DNA of 34,768 nucleotides from Pedobacter sp. UBA4863. Its GTDB lineage: Bacteria; Bacteroidota; Bacteroidia; Sphingobacteriales; Sphingobacteriaceae. Both the position numbers and the translations under genes were made by a program. Shown piece after piece: positions 18,457 to 28,501 of this stretch (its first letter is position 1; each line of letters begins with the position of its first letter). The DNA lies in contig NZ_DHDZ01000035.1 of the NCBI RefSeq assembly GCF_002399615.1, forward strand, positions 69,493 through 104,260, read 5' to 3'. The notes beneath the pieces were generated by a model that saw only the letters and a list, made by a program, of their open reading frames with translations, was not told the origin of the DNA and ran no database searches.

Positions 18457-20277
18457 ATGATTAAAAATTTTACTAAAACACTATTAGCACTTACGTTACT
18501 AGCAGTAACTGGAAGTGCATTTGGGCAAAAAACAATTACCTACAAAAGCAGTAATGAGTTTTTGGTTAACACGCCAATTAATCCGTTAAAACCTAAACAC
18601 AGCGATACTACCACTGTACCGTACTATATAAAAACCATTACAACCAGCCCAACACAAGCTCAACCTCTAATAGGATTAATGTTTGATGGTACAAATCTAT
18701 ATGCTTCACAAGATGGCCCTACCATAACAGGCTCTCCTTCATATCAGAATGACAGAATTATTAAAATAAACTTAACCGACAACAGCGCTTCTGGTTTTGT
18801 TGTTGCCAATAATACTAATTTAAATTTTTCAGCCCCACTTGGAATGGCAAAGTTTTCTGAAGGATTAGAGGAAGGATTTTATTTTATAGCTCAATCGTCT
18901 AATGCTATTTATCGCGTGGTGGTTAATAGTGACGGAACCTTTAATAATGCTACTACCGTAACATTAACTTTTCAAAACGCTATTACTCCTACTGCTTTAA
19001 CAACCCCTCAGGATATCATCAAAGTCCCAAACAGCTCTCCTGCTGCATATTATATATCTGATCGAAATAACCACAGGATTTTGAAATTCACACCGTCTTT
19101 AACTGAAAATATTTCTGTATTTGCTATAGGTACTAGCACTATTAACAATGGCTCTTTGTACAGACCATCGGGGTTAACTATTGATGAAAATGACAATCTT
19201 TACATCATAAACAACTCTAACGACAATAATATTGAAGAAAATATAGTAAAAATTACACCAAGCGGTATTGTTAGCACTTTAACCCCAAAAGTGGCTAACG
19301 CTTATGGAATTGAATATCATCAAAAAAAATTATACGTTGCATCGTATGGTAAAAATGCTGTATATGAAATTGATTTAGATCAAAGCTCACTAACTTATAA
19401 CACTTTACTTCAAACAATTGGAACATATAAAAATCCTGCTTCAGACGGCATTGGAATAGCACCAATATCAGGATATTTTTGGCAACTGTTTTCTATAAGA
19501 ATAAATCCAAATACAGGCGATCTTGTGGCTGTTACAAAACAAGCTCCTTATATAAAAAGTATAAGTTTAAATAAATACAGCGTAAGCCCCGCATTACCCG
19601 CTGGGTTAATTTTAAACTCAGTTACTGGAGAGATTTCAGGTACTCCAACTGGATTAACAGTATCATCAACATTTACCATTAAATTAGTAAATAGCTTAGG
19701 CGCTACTATTGCCTCACAAAACATCAATCTTGCTGTTGTAGCCACTCTACCAGTAACGCTAACTTCTTTCGAAGCCAAAAAGCAAACCAACGGCAATGTA
19801 AATCTAACCTGGGCTACCAGTTCAGAAACCGATAATAACAAATTTGTAGTATCAAAAAGCACAAATGGTGTAAACTTTAGCACCTTGGTAGAAAGACCTT
19901 CGTTAGGTGCGCAAGGCGGTAACTATAGTTTTACTGATGTAAACCCAGCAAGCGGTGTAAACTACTATAAATTACAACAAATAGACAACGATGGCACAAC
20001 TACAGATTTGGGCATTAAAGTAGTACAAGGTAGTTTAACAGTAGCTAGCTGGTCGGTATATCCTAATCCATCAAAAGGGAGTAGCGTAACTGTTAACTAC
20101 AACGGCAACAGTATTACACAAATCGCAAAAGTTTATGATGTAATAGGTCGTTTAGTACACAGCCAAGTAGTTACGCTAAACGGAGCAACTACCATCAGCT
20201 TTAATCCTGCGTTAACGAAAGGCATTTATACCATTTCATTGGGTTCATTAGGTGTTCAAAAATTAATTGTAGAATAA
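18457..20277 (+). CDS. Secreted NHL/beta-propeller protein with T9SS C-terminal sorting domain
   Basis: A 606-residue exported protein. Signal peptide 1-23 (SAFGQ); degenerate NHL-type propeller (about 45-370) with YYISDRNNHRILKFTP and LYRPSGLTIDENDNLYII; He_PIG-like Ig module (about 378-428, PALPAGLILNSVTGEISGTP); linker LPVTLTSFEAKKQTNGNVNL (about 431-450) typical of T9SS cargo; type A sorting domain starting WSVYPNPSKG (about 531) and ending VQKLIVE. It should cross the outer membrane by T9SS and be released or attached at the surface. The C-terminal half resembles that of the S8 fusion at 24442, suggesting a common origin. Function unknown; binding is more likely than catalysis. Confidence 0.82.
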   Translation: MIKNFTKTLLALTLLAVTGSAFGQKTITYKSSNEFLVNTPINPLKPKHSDTTTVPYYIKTITTSPTQAQPLIGLMFDGTNLYASQDGPTITGSPSYQNDRIIKINLTDNSASGFVVANNTNLNFSAPLGMAKFSEGLEEGFYFIAQSSNAIYRVVVNSDGTFNNATTVTLTFQNAITPTALTTPQDIIKVPNSSPAAYYISDRNNHRILKFTPSLTENISVFAIGTSTINNGSLYRPSGLTIDENDNLYIINNSNDNNIEENIVKITPSGIVSTLTPKVANAYGIEYHQKKLYVASYGKNAVYEIDLDQSSLTYNTLLQTIGTYKNPASDGIGIAPISGYFWQLFSIRINPNTGDLVAVTKQAPYIKSISLNKYSVSPALPAGLILNSVTGEISGTPTGLTVSSTFTIKLVNSLGATIASQNINLAVVATLPVTLTSFEAKKQTNGNVNLTWATSSETDNNKFVVSKSTNGVNFSTLVERPSLGAQGGNYSFTDVNPASGVNYYKLQQIDNDGTTTDLGIKVVQGSLTVASWSVYPNPSKGSSVTVNYNGNSITQIAKVYDVIGRLVHSQVVTLNGATTISFNPALTKGIYTISLGSLGVQKLIVE

Positions 20278-20303
20278 AAATAGATCAAAACCAAACAAAC
20301 CCG

Positions 20304-20350
20304 AAAGCCCCAAGTGCCCTTCCTAACACTTGGGAGCTTTTAACCTTTTT
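20304..20350 (+). terminator. Intrinsic terminator or attenuator hairpin
   Basis: AAAGCCCCAAGTG (20304-20316) pairs with CACTTGGGAGCTTT (20327-20340) with one bulged base, followed by TTTT and another T-run at 20346-20350. It is the strongest hairpin inside the run of genes and probably reduces expression of the downstream enzyme genes relative to SusCD. No clear promoter was found between here and the next gene. Confidence 0.7.
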
Positions 20351-20404
20351 AAAACACAAATACATCACATGCTTTAAGCATATAAAAAAACCAGATTTTA
20401 AGTC

Positions 20405-21517
20405 ATGATTTTAAAAACCTTAAAAACAAATAAGACTTTCTTTTTTGCGCTCGCAACGGCAGGATTATTTGCTACTACAGTACATGCACAAAAAGCTACC
20501 GATAAAGACTACGGTAAAGTAGTTACCTTATTTGGCGATGGTACTCCTGGTAACTCAAATGGTCCAAGCAAATCAGATGTAAAATTTAATGCACCACTAG
20601 ATTTAGCAGTAGATAAATCGGGCAATATTTACATTGCAGAAGACGGCTCAAAAGGCATCAGGAAGATTTCTGCCAAAGGCGAAGTTTCTCTTTTTGCAGG
20701 TTCTAGCAACAAACAAAGAGGTTTACAAGATGGAAAAGGCAGCGACGCCCGTTTTATCTCGGTATTATCATTGGCCATTCATCCTAAAACTGGTGAGTTT
20801 TACCTAGCCGACAATAATCGCATTCGCAAAATTACTCCTAATGGCGAAGTAAGCACTTTTGCAGGCAATAAAGATGGAAAACCCGGAAACACCAACGGTA
20901 TCCCTAATGAAACTAGTTTCTCGTACATTACAGGCATCACTATAGATAAGGATGGTAACATTTATACCACCGAAAGAGGAAACAATGCGGTACGCAAATA
21001 TACCGCCGCTACTGGCTTGTTTACTACCTTAGCTGGTGGCACTTCTGGTTACGCAGATGGTAAAGGTACCGATGCACAATTTAAAAACCCAACAAACATT
21101 GTGGTGGATGAGCAAGGCAACTTATTTGTAACCGATAGAGGAAACTTACGCATCAGAAAAATAACGCCAGACGGTACGGTAACTACTTTTGCTGGTAGCC
21201 CAACCCCTGCCGATGTGGATGGAAAAGGTACCGATGCAAGTTTTAACGATCCATTTGGCATTACCATTAAAGGAACTGATTTGTACGTGAGTGGTTATAA
21301 CGGTCGCAAAATTAGAAAAATTGATGCCGAAGGTAACGTAACTACCATTGCCGGCGATGGCACTTTTGGACTTGTTGATGGTGTAGGTACCGCAGCTAAG
21401 TTTAACCAAATTACTGGCTTGGCCATTGGCACTGATGGGAACCTTTATTTAACAGAGCGTGTTGCAACATTACGTATGGTATTTATTGGCAATGAAAAGA
21501 AAAAAGGTAAAAAATAA
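20405..21517 (+). CDS. Secreted NHL-repeat beta-propeller protein
   Basis: A 370-residue protein with a signal peptide (1-29, VHAQ) and about six NHL repeats filling the rest. Each has the form (V)TTFAG...DGKGTDA.F..P..I..D..GNL(F/Y)VTDRGN..IRKITPDG. It ends shortly after the last blade with a Lys-rich tail (NEKKKGKK). It has neither lipobox nor T9SS sorting domain, so it is predicted to be free in the periplasm. It resembles the propeller of the lipoprotein at 16936, pointing to duplication. Role unknown; candidates are oligosaccharide binding or a scaffold for periplasmic enzymes. A small palindrome at 20369-20381 precedes it. Confidence 0.82.
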   Translation: MILKTLKTNKTFFFALATAGLFATTVHAQKATDKDYGKVVTLFGDGTPGNSNGPSKSDVKFNAPLDLAVDKSGNIYIAEDGSKGIRKISAKGEVSLFAGSSNKQRGLQDGKGSDARFISVLSLAIHPKTGEFYLADNNRIRKITPNGEVSTFAGNKDGKPGNTNGIPNETSFSYITGITIDKDGNIYTTERGNNAVRKYTAATGLFTTLAGGTSGYADGKGTDAQFKNPTNIVVDEQGNLFVTDRGNLRIRKITPDGTVTTFAGSPTPADVDGKGTDASFNDPFGITIKGTDLYVSGYNGRKIRKIDAEGNVTTIAGDGTFGLVDGVGTAAKFNQITGLAIGTDGNLYLTERVATLRMVFIGNEKKKGKK

Positions 21518-21571
21518 GCTTGTTTGAGAAATTGGCACGCAAAAAATAATAATCCAATAACATAAAATAAA

Positions 21572-23221
21572 ATGATCAAAAAAACAGTTGCCCTTTTAGG
21601 TTTTCTAAGCTGCGGTTCGTTTTTTGTAAGTCAGGCACAAGAAAAACAAGACTATACGTCTAAAGTGCCCCAGTACAAATTTTCGAATGACGAGAAAAAA
21701 CAATTAAAGGAGTTAGAGAGCAATCCGCTACTGAAGCGATTTGCGGAATCGAGAAAAGAACTTGCAAAAGACCCACATCGTCCAATTTACCACTTTACTA
21801 GTCCCGAAAGTAGATTAAACGATCCTAACGGTTTAAGCTTTTGGAATGGCAAGTGGCATTTATTTTATCAAGGCTATCCACCTGAAGACACCAGACAACA
21901 TTGGGGGCACGCCATTTCAGACGATTTAATTAACTGGAAAGATTTACCTTATGCCATTTATCCAAATCCAGAGCGTGCATCTTTTTCTGGCGCAGTAATT
22001 ATTGAAAAAGATAGGGCCATTGCCATGTATCACGGCACAACCTTGGGCAATATTGTAGCCGTATCAAAAGACCCTTTGTTACTAAACTGGGAGAAATTAA
22101 CAGGGGAAGCGGTTATTCCTTTAAAATCGGATAAAAAACCTTTTCCTCCCGCTATTTTCGACCCTACCATTTGGAAAAAAGGCGATTATTACTATTCGTT
22201 AAGTGCGGGCAGAGAAAATATGCGCCCAAGTAACATGCCATTTGCTACCAATTACTTATTCAGATCAAAAGATCTAGTAAATTGGGAGTACATGCACAAG
22301 TTTATTGAAGGCGACAGATTTACCCTACCGGGCGATGATGGTGCTTGTCCGTATTTCTTGCCCATTGGTGACCCGAATGGTAACAAATACATCATGGCCT
22401 TCTTTAGCCACATGACAGGCGGGCAATACTTTTTAGGCACTTACGACAAAGAAAAAGACAAGTTCTATGTAGAAAAACACGATAAATTCAACTTTGGCCC
22501 AGTAGGTCCAGGTGGTGTACATGCACCTTCTGCTTACCCAGACGGCAAAGGCGGTGTAATGATCATCTTTAACATGAACCGTGGTAAAAACACCAAAGGT
22601 TGGGATCAGATCATGAGCTTACCTCGCCGACTAATCTTATTGCCAAACAACGAAATTGGTGTAGAGCCGGTAAATACCATTGAAAGCTTAAGAGGCGAAA
22701 AACAAACCCTAAGCAATATTGAATTACCTGCAAACAAAGAAATAGTAATTAACGAGGTTAAAGGAAATGCCATAGAGATTAACTTAGAGGTTGATGTAAA
22801 ATTTGCGCAAACCTTTGAAATGAATGTACTACGTTCGCCAGACAAGCGAGAGTACACTAAAATTTCATTCCAGAAAAAACGTGGCTATTATGCTGGCCGA
22901 AGATATGCAAGTATAGCAAACCATACTACTGGGCATGCTAGTGCAATTACCATAGATAACACCAATTCGTCTTTAGCACCTGATGCGGCTTCGAGACCAC
23001 CAGAAACAGCTCAGGTAGTGTTAGATGATAAAGAAACCGTTAAAATGAGAATTTTTATCGATAAAAGTGTGGTAGAGGTTTTTGTAAACGGCAAACAATG
23101 TGTGGCTTTAAGAGCCTATCCTACGCTTTCAGAAAGCATTGGTGTTTCTTTCAAATCAATTGGGAACCCAAGTTTAATCAAAGCACTAGAAGCTTACCAA
23201 ATGAACGCCATCAAATACTAG
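21572..23221 (+). CDS. GH32-family protein with non-canonical active site
   Basis: A 549-residue exported protein (signal peptide 1-22, SQAQ). A five-bladed GH32 propeller carries RLNDPNG with the nucleophile Asp84, then WGHAISDDLINW, FSGAVI, and FDPTIW with Asp197 as the usual transition-state stabiliser (RDP motif with Phe196 instead of Arg). The C-terminal beta-sandwich (about 390-549) includes VEVFVNGKQCVALRAYP. The family EC motif reads GDDGACPYF: Ala258 replaces the acid/base Glu, while Cys259 is kept. Asp255 and Asp256 lie just before and could substitute. GH32 normally hydrolyses beta-fructofuranosides (levan, inulin, sucrose). Here activity may be altered or lost. It is the only GH32 in the locus. 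Confidence 0.88.
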   Translation: MIKKTVALLGFLSCGSFFVSQAQEKQDYTSKVPQYKFSNDEKKQLKELESNPLLKRFAESRKELAKDPHRPIYHFTSPESRLNDPNGLSFWNGKWHLFYQGYPPEDTRQHWGHAISDDLINWKDLPYAIYPNPERASFSGAVIIEKDRAIAMYHGTTLGNIVAVSKDPLLLNWEKLTGEAVIPLKSDKKPFPPAIFDPTIWKKGDYYYSLSAGRENMRPSNMPFATNYLFRSKDLVNWEYMHKFIEGDRFTLPGDDGACPYFLPIGDPNGNKYIMAFFSHMTGGQYFLGTYDKEKDKFYVEKHDKFNFGPVGPGGVHAPSAYPDGKGGVMIIFNMNRGKNTKGWDQIMSLPRRLILLPNNEIGVEPVNTIESLRGEKQTLSNIELPANKEIVINEVKGNAIEINLEVDVKFAQTFEMNVLRSPDKREYTKISFQKKRGYYAGRRYASIANHTTGHASAITIDNTNSSLAPDAASRPPETAQVVLDDKETVKMRIFIDKSVVEVFVNGKQCVALRAYPTLSESIGVSFKSIGNPSLIKALEAYQMNAIKY

Positions 23222-23252
23222 CGTATTTAAATAAACGCCTCAACAACCAAAC

Positions 23253-23288
23253 ACAATAAATGAGGGCATTATAGTCCTCATTTATTGT
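23253..23288 (+). terminator. 13-bp perfect hairpin after the GH32 gene
   Basis: ACAATAAATGAGG (23253-23265) pairs perfectly with CCTCATTTATTGT (23276-23288) around a ten-base loop. The descending arm is T-rich but no long T-run follows, so termination may be partial. It is the second strong hairpin inside the run of genes. No TAnnTTTG promoter is visible in the 92 bp between it and the next ATG, so read-through may be needed. Confidence 0.65.
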
Positions 23289-23380
23289 AATTAACCAAAT
23301 CTAACCTTCTCTCCTTTTAAAAACCACTCGTATTAGTCTTCTATCTAAAACAGGAAAACCAAACCTTACAAACCAAAAAA

Positions 23381-24397
23381 ATGGCCAAAACACAAACTAT
23401 TCTAGCTTTTCTATTATTTAATTTTTTTATCTCGGTTAAAGCACAAGAAAAACTTGAACCTCTTTTAGAACGCGGTGCAGGGCAATTTGAATACACAGGC
23501 TATGAGCCTCTGAAAAACAAGCCCATCACTGTTTTTTACTATATCCCCACGCAGGGCGATATCAAAAAAATGAAAATTTTAATATCAATGCACGGTGCCG
23601 AACGTAGCGGACTAATACAACGCGGCGTATGGCGTAACCTTGCCGAAAAATATGGATTTATAGTAATTGCCCCTCAATTTTTACATGCCAATGGTTACAC
23701 AGAAAATGATTATCAATTTGGCGGAGTATCTGAAAGCAGAAAGCAATTTATACTAAAGCCAGCAGAAACTTGGACTTACAAAATCATAGAATCCTTATTC
23801 GACTATATTAAACAACATACAGGAAATACCTCTGAGGTTTACAATATGTTTGGCCACTCTGCAGGCGGCCAATTTGTACATCGCTATTTGTTAATGAACC
23901 CCGAAGCAAGAGTAGAAAAAGCTGTTGCTGCAAATCCAGGCAACTACACCTATCCAGACGATAAAGGCTTATACATGCCCGCTGGAAAATCGGCTGAAGC
24001 CCCTAGCTGGCCTTTTTCGCTAAAAAGCACACCCTTTGCCACCAACAAGCAACTGGCGGCTTATTTCAAAAGAAAGTTGGTAATTCTTATTGGCACTGCC
24101 GATACTGCAACAGTTGGTATAGATAAATCGCCGGGAGCAAACCTTGCACTAATACAGGGTGTAAACCGACATGAACGTGCCTTTAAATATTTTGCTTTTT
24201 GCCAAAGCACAGCAAAGAAAAAAGGAATGGAGTTTAACTGGAAATTAGTTGAAGTGCCAAATGCAGGGCATAGTAGCGCACAAATGGTTTATGGCCAAGC
24301 TACCGTAAGAAATTCAAAATTAGAAAACAACGAAAAAGTATATCATTTAAATGACCTTACCGACAAAGGTGCCTTTCAAATCTTAATCTCGAAGTAA
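23381..24397 (+). CDS. Secreted alpha/beta hydrolase (esterase/PHB-depolymerase-like)
   Basis: A 338-residue exported protein (signal peptide 1-21, VKAQ). It has an alpha/beta-hydrolase fold: ISMHGAERSG is the HG oxyanion-hole turn, GHSAGGQF holds nucleophile Ser160 in GxSxG, and NAGHSSAQM holds the probable catalytic His297; an Asp in IGTADTATVG (about residue 242) is the likely acid. The layout resembles secreted esterases of the PHB-depolymerase/feruloyl-esterase type. In this locus it could remove acyl groups from a fructan or plant glycan, but no substrate is shown by the sequence. Confidence 0.78.
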   Translation: MAKTQTILAFLLFNFFISVKAQEKLEPLLERGAGQFEYTGYEPLKNKPITVFYYIPTQGDIKKMKILISMHGAERSGLIQRGVWRNLAEKYGFIVIAPQFLHANGYTENDYQFGGVSESRKQFILKPAETWTYKIIESLFDYIKQHTGNTSEVYNMFGHSAGGQFVHRYLLMNPEARVEKAVAANPGNYTYPDDKGLYMPAGKSAEAPSWPFSLKSTPFATNKQLAAYFKRKLVILIGTADTATVGIDKSPGANLALIQGVNRHERAFKYFAFCQSTAKKKGMEFNWKLVEVPNAGHSSAQMVYGQATVRNSKLENNEKVYHLNDLTDKGAFQILISK

Positions 24398-24441
24398 ATA
24401 GACACCATTACTTCAAGAAAACGCTACCATATTAAAACCCA

Positions 24442-27400
24442 ATGCAACCAACCATGAACTTTCTAATAAAAAGAACAATAGCTCTTATTGCGTTTATAGG
24501 AACCTTATTTTTTACCTTAAATCTTTACGCACAAAAAGAAAAGCCTTTGGCTAGGGTAAACGTAAAAAAGCAAACAGCATATGGGAAACTATTAAAAAAC
24601 AAAATAGAAAGTGAGCGGGCCCATGCGCATAAGCTAGCCGCTACAAAAGGTTGGAAGATTACACAAACTTTTAAAGACGGCCGTATTAGAAATCTTGTTG
24701 CTGTAGATGATTTTGGCTTACCTATTTATGAAGAATCAGACAACAATACCATTGCCGCAGCAACTACTAATACCAACAAACTTTATACAGGTGGCAGTTT
24801 AGGATTAGACTTAAATGGCAGTACCCTACCAGCTGGAGCTGTGGCGGTATTCGAAAGTGGTAGCCCATTACTTACTCATCAAGAATTTGGGGGAAGAGTA
24901 ACATTAAAAACCGCTGGCACTACATCCTCTCATGCCACGCACGTATCAGGTACAATTATGGCTGCCGGAGTAAACCCCATTGCCAAAGGCATGGCTTATG
25001 CATTGCCACAATTATGGGCTTTTATTGCTACTACAACGAGCATGAATAATTTTTCTGGAGAAATGTTAGTTTCTAACCACTCCTACGGTACGGTTGCTGG
25101 CTGGGACAAAGATGATGATGGGAAATGGCGTTATTATGGTAGATATGGCTCTACCGAAGACTACCGATTTGGCTACTACGATTCCAATGCGCAACAATGG
25201 GATAATATCTGTTTCAATGCTCCTTATTACCTCCCATTAAAATCATCTGGAAATTTTAGAACCAGAACCGGGCCAGCCATAGGCGAAGATTACTGGGGCT
25301 ACCCTAGCAGCGGCGGAGCTATGGTAAATTTAGGACCACGCCCCGCAGCAATAAGCAGTAACAATAGCTACGGTATCATCACTACTTACGGTAATGCTAA
25401 AAATAATTTAACTGTAGGTGCCATTAATGGTTTACCAAATGGATCAAACCATCCGCAAGACATCTCTATCGCTACATTTAGCTCTTGGGGCCCTACAGAT
25501 GACGGCCGTATTAAACCCGATTTAGTGGCCGATGGCGTGAGTATTACTTCTACCAACCATACTTCTAATACTGCATATATCTCTTCAAGTGGCACCTCTA
25601 TGTCCACACCTAATGCAACAGGCACCTTAGCATTGCTACAAGAATTGTATCATCAAAAATATGCTGCTTTTATGCGTTCGGCAACTTTAAAAGCATTGGT
25701 ATTGGCCACAACAAGCCCAACGGGCACTAGTTTGGGCCCAAACTATATCTTTGGCTGGGGCTTACTAAACGCAGAAAAAGCGGCAAAAGCTATTCTAGAA
25801 AATGGAGCAACAAGCTCTATACAAGAAAAAAGTCTATCGCCAAACCAAACAGAAACCATACAAGTAGTTGCTAATGGCAAAGCGCCTTTAATAGCCACCA
25901 TTTGCTGGACCGATCCTCCGGCAATTCCGGTATCCAATAACGATGCCTTAAACAACCCGATATTACGTTTAGTCAACGACCTAGATATACGAGGCGAAGA
26001 CGGCACAAAAACACACTACCCATGGATTTTAGATCCCGCAAATCCATCGGTGCCTGCCACAAAAGGCGACAACTTTAGAGACAACGTAGAGCAGGTGTAT
26101 ATAGAAAATCCCGTACCTGGAAAAACATATACTTTTAGTATTAGCCATAAGAACGGACTAAAAGACAACTTGGCACAGGCTTATAGCGTAATTATTACTG
26201 GCGTTGGAGGCACAAATTATTGCGCATCAAATGCTAACGAAACAACAGGTGCTAAAATTACCAACTTTAAGTTGGCAAATCTAGATTATTCGCCTAGCGC
26301 AACAAATGCCCCTTATCTCGATTTAACCGCCAATACCGTAGAAGTAATAGAAGACCTAAGCTATCCGCTAAGTATAAGCACTGCCGCTTTCGGAACAAGT
26401 GCTCCTGCAATAGCAAAAGTATATGTAGATTGGAACAACGATGGTGATTTTGACGATGCTGACGAACTTCTGACCACAAGTTCGGTCATTCCTGTTAACG
26501 ATACTTATAACGCTACCATCACTATTCCTGCTAACCTTGCTGCCAATGCAAGTTCAATTATGCGGGTAGTACTTGTAGAAACCAACCACCAAAACGATGT
26601 GCAAGCTTGCGGAGCTTATACCAAAGGTACCACACACGATTATAGTATCAAGTTTTTAAAGCAAGTATCTACTAACTTACAAAGAGCAATTACTGGCTAT
26701 GGCAACGCCAAAGTTTTTGTTAAAAATGTTGCCGTAACTACCCAGACTGCCACCACAGGTGTAAATGTGCAAAACCCTAATCAATACGGCACCTTAAATT
26801 TGGTGGCTGGCAACGGCATTTTTGGCTCAGCCGATGTACCCTACCCAGTGTCAGCCAGCTTTGCTAATCCGTTGAATGTTGAGTTTGACGATAACGGAAA
26901 TATGTTTGTTGCAGAAAACGGAAGCCCAGGTAAAATTAGAGCCATGAGAGCAAGCGATAATGCGGTCATCACCATTGATAACGCAGTACCAAACAACAAT
27001 TTCACCTTTACTGGCATTAATGGCTTGGCCATTTATGGTCAAAAAATATATGTGGTTTCTGAGAGTTCCAATACCATAAAATATGCCAATATACCAGCAG
27101 ATATTAGTACACCATTTAATTTTAATTCCATTGCTCTACCTGCAGGTTTTGGCAACTCAATAAGTGATTTAGCGGTAGATTCTACTTCTTTGGTTGAAAA
27201 CCCAACATTCTATATCATAGATACCAAAACAAATATTAAACGAGTAGCTTTAAACTTAGTCACAAACACTGCAACTTTACTTACCGATATCACCATACCT
27301 ACTCCAAATCCAACCCTCAGTGGCGTAAACCAATTTAAAGTAATGGCTAACAAAGACATTTATGTGCCTAACAGAAATCGCCAAGTGCTGTTAAAATATA

Positions 27401-28485
27401 CCTTCAATCCGAGCAATAATACCTATAGCATTAGTACATTGGCAGGAACAGCCAGTGCAGCTAGACCAATTACCGATAATTTCATCTATAATTCGCCATT
27501 GCTAAATGGACCAATAGACTTGGTTGTTGGCGAACAAAACAAGGTTTACTTTACCGAGTACGGCGGAACAAGAATACGAGTTTACGATCCTAACAGTCCA
27601 GACATGGTGCTTACTGTAATTGGCCAAAATACCGGAGCACCAACTGAAGATTATACAGTGGGTTATGCTGCTAGAGGCGATGGCCATTTCGGCATGGTCA
27701 TTAAAAATGGTTATATCTATTTCGCACAGCGAAACAACCGTAGAATTGCAAAAGTTGATATTTCTTCAGGAAAATTCCCCTATACTATTGCGCCGGCATT
27801 ACCAACAGGCTTGGTTTTCAATAATTATAATGGGGAAATTACGGGTACACCAACCAGCAATACGCCATTAACCACTTATACTGTTACCACCTACAACAAT
27901 AATGGCGATGCAGTAGCAACAGCTACCATAGACATTGAAGTAGCAAATGTATTACCAGTTACGCTAAAAAATTTCAATGCTAAAAAACAAACAAATGGCA
28001 GTGTAAACATTACTTGGGCTACTTCTTCAGAAGTTAACAACAGTTATTTCATAGTAGAGAAGAGCACCAACGGCATTAACTACACCCTACTAACCCAGCA
28101 AAAAACTGCTGGAGAGCAAGGTGGCAACTACAGTTTTACCGATACAAATCCACATGGTGGAACTAACTACTACAAACTGCTACAAGTTGACAAAGATGGG
28201 CAAACGGAAGAGCTAGGAGTAAAAGCCGTAAATATTGGCTTAAAAGATAATGACTGGTCTCTTTACCCAAATCCTTCTAATGGTACGAGTATCAAAATTC
28301 AATGCCTAACCGAAACGCCTACTACCAAACAGGTAAAAATTTATAACCTCACAGGTGCTTTGGTGTATAGTCAACAATTGCTGTTAACAGCAGAAACTAC
28401 CATTAACCTTAAAAACCAATTAGCTAGCGGCATGTATATCGTTAGTATCGAAAATTTAGGAACTAAAAAACTAATTGTACAATAG
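24442..28485 (+). CDS. S8 subtilisin-like protease fused to GEVED, beta-propeller, Ig-like and T9SS sorting domains
   Basis: A 1347-residue secreted protein. Signal peptide (1-30, NLYAQ); prodomain-like region (about 31-105); S8 protease (about 110-455) with His164 (SHATHVSG), oxyanion Asn in SNHSYG and Ser386 (GTSMSTP); beta-sandwich (about 460-590); GEVED domain (about 593-740; YVDWNNDGDFDDADELL); NHL-like propeller (about 770-1110); He_PIG module (about 1118, PALPTGLVFNNYNGEITGTP); linker LPVTLKNF; T9SS sorting domain (about 1273-1347, WSLYPNPSNG...KKLIVQ). The catalytic Asp position reads VAVFESG: Glu138 replaces Asp. An internal ATG at 24454 is an alternative start just before the signal peptide. 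Exported by T9SS. It ends 16 bp before the GH172 gene. Its role in a glycan locus is unclear. Confidence 0.87.
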   Translation: MQPTMNFLIKRTIALIAFIGTLFFTLNLYAQKEKPLARVNVKKQTAYGKLLKNKIESERAHAHKLAATKGWKITQTFKDGRIRNLVAVDDFGLPIYEESDNNTIAAATTNTNKLYTGGSLGLDLNGSTLPAGAVAVFESGSPLLTHQEFGGRVTLKTAGTTSSHATHVSGTIMAAGVNPIAKGMAYALPQLWAFIATTTSMNNFSGEMLVSNHSYGTVAGWDKDDDGKWRYYGRYGSTEDYRFGYYDSNAQQWDNICFNAPYYLPLKSSGNFRTRTGPAIGEDYWGYPSSGGAMVNLGPRPAAISSNNSYGIITTYGNAKNNLTVGAINGLPNGSNHPQDISIATFSSWGPTDDGRIKPDLVADGVSITSTNHTSNTAYISSSGTSMSTPNATGTLALLQELYHQKYAAFMRSATLKALVLATTSPTGTSLGPNYIFGWGLLNAEKAAKAILENGATSSIQEKSLSPNQTETIQVVANGKAPLIATICWTDPPAIPVSNNDALNNPILRLVNDLDIRGEDGTKTHYPWILDPANPSVPATKGDNFRDNVEQVYIENPVPGKTYTFSISHKNGLKDNLAQAYSVIITGVGGTNYCASNANETTGAKITNFKLANLDYSPSATNAPYLDLTANTVEVIEDLSYPLSISTAAFGTSAPAIAKVYVDWNNDGDFDDADELLTTSSVIPVNDTYNATITIPANLAANASSIMRVVLVETNHQNDVQACGAYTKGTTHDYSIKFLKQVSTNLQRAITGYGNAKVFVKNVAVTTQTATTGVNVQNPNQYGTLNLVAGNGIFGSADVPYPVSASFANPLNVEFDDNGNMFVAENGSPGKIRAMRASDNAVITIDNAVPNNNFTFTGINGLAIYGQKIYVVSESSNTIKYANIPADISTPFNFNSIALPAGFGNSISDLAVDSTSLVENPTFYIIDTKTNIKRVALNLVTNTATLLTDITIPTPNPTLSGVNQFKVMANKDIYVPNRNRQVLLKYTFNPSNNTYSISTLAGTASAARPITDNFIYNSPLLNGPIDLVVGEQNKVYFTEYGGTRIRVYDPNSPDMVLTVIGQNTGAPTEDYTVGYAARGDGHFGMVIKNGYIYFAQRNNRRIAKVDISSGKFPYTIAPALPTGLVFNNYNGEITGTPTSNTPLTTYTVTTYNNNGDAVATATIDIEVANVLPVTLKNFNAKKQTNGSVNITWATSSEVNNSYFIVEKSTNGINYTLLTQQKTAGEQGGNYSFTDTNPHGGTNYYKLLQVDKDGQTEELGVKAVNIGLKDNDWSLYPNPSNGTSIKIQCLTETPTTKQVKIYNLTGALVYSQQLLLTAETTINLKNQLASGMYIVSIENLGTKKLIVQ

Positions 28486-28501
28486 TATTATAAAAAAACT
28501 C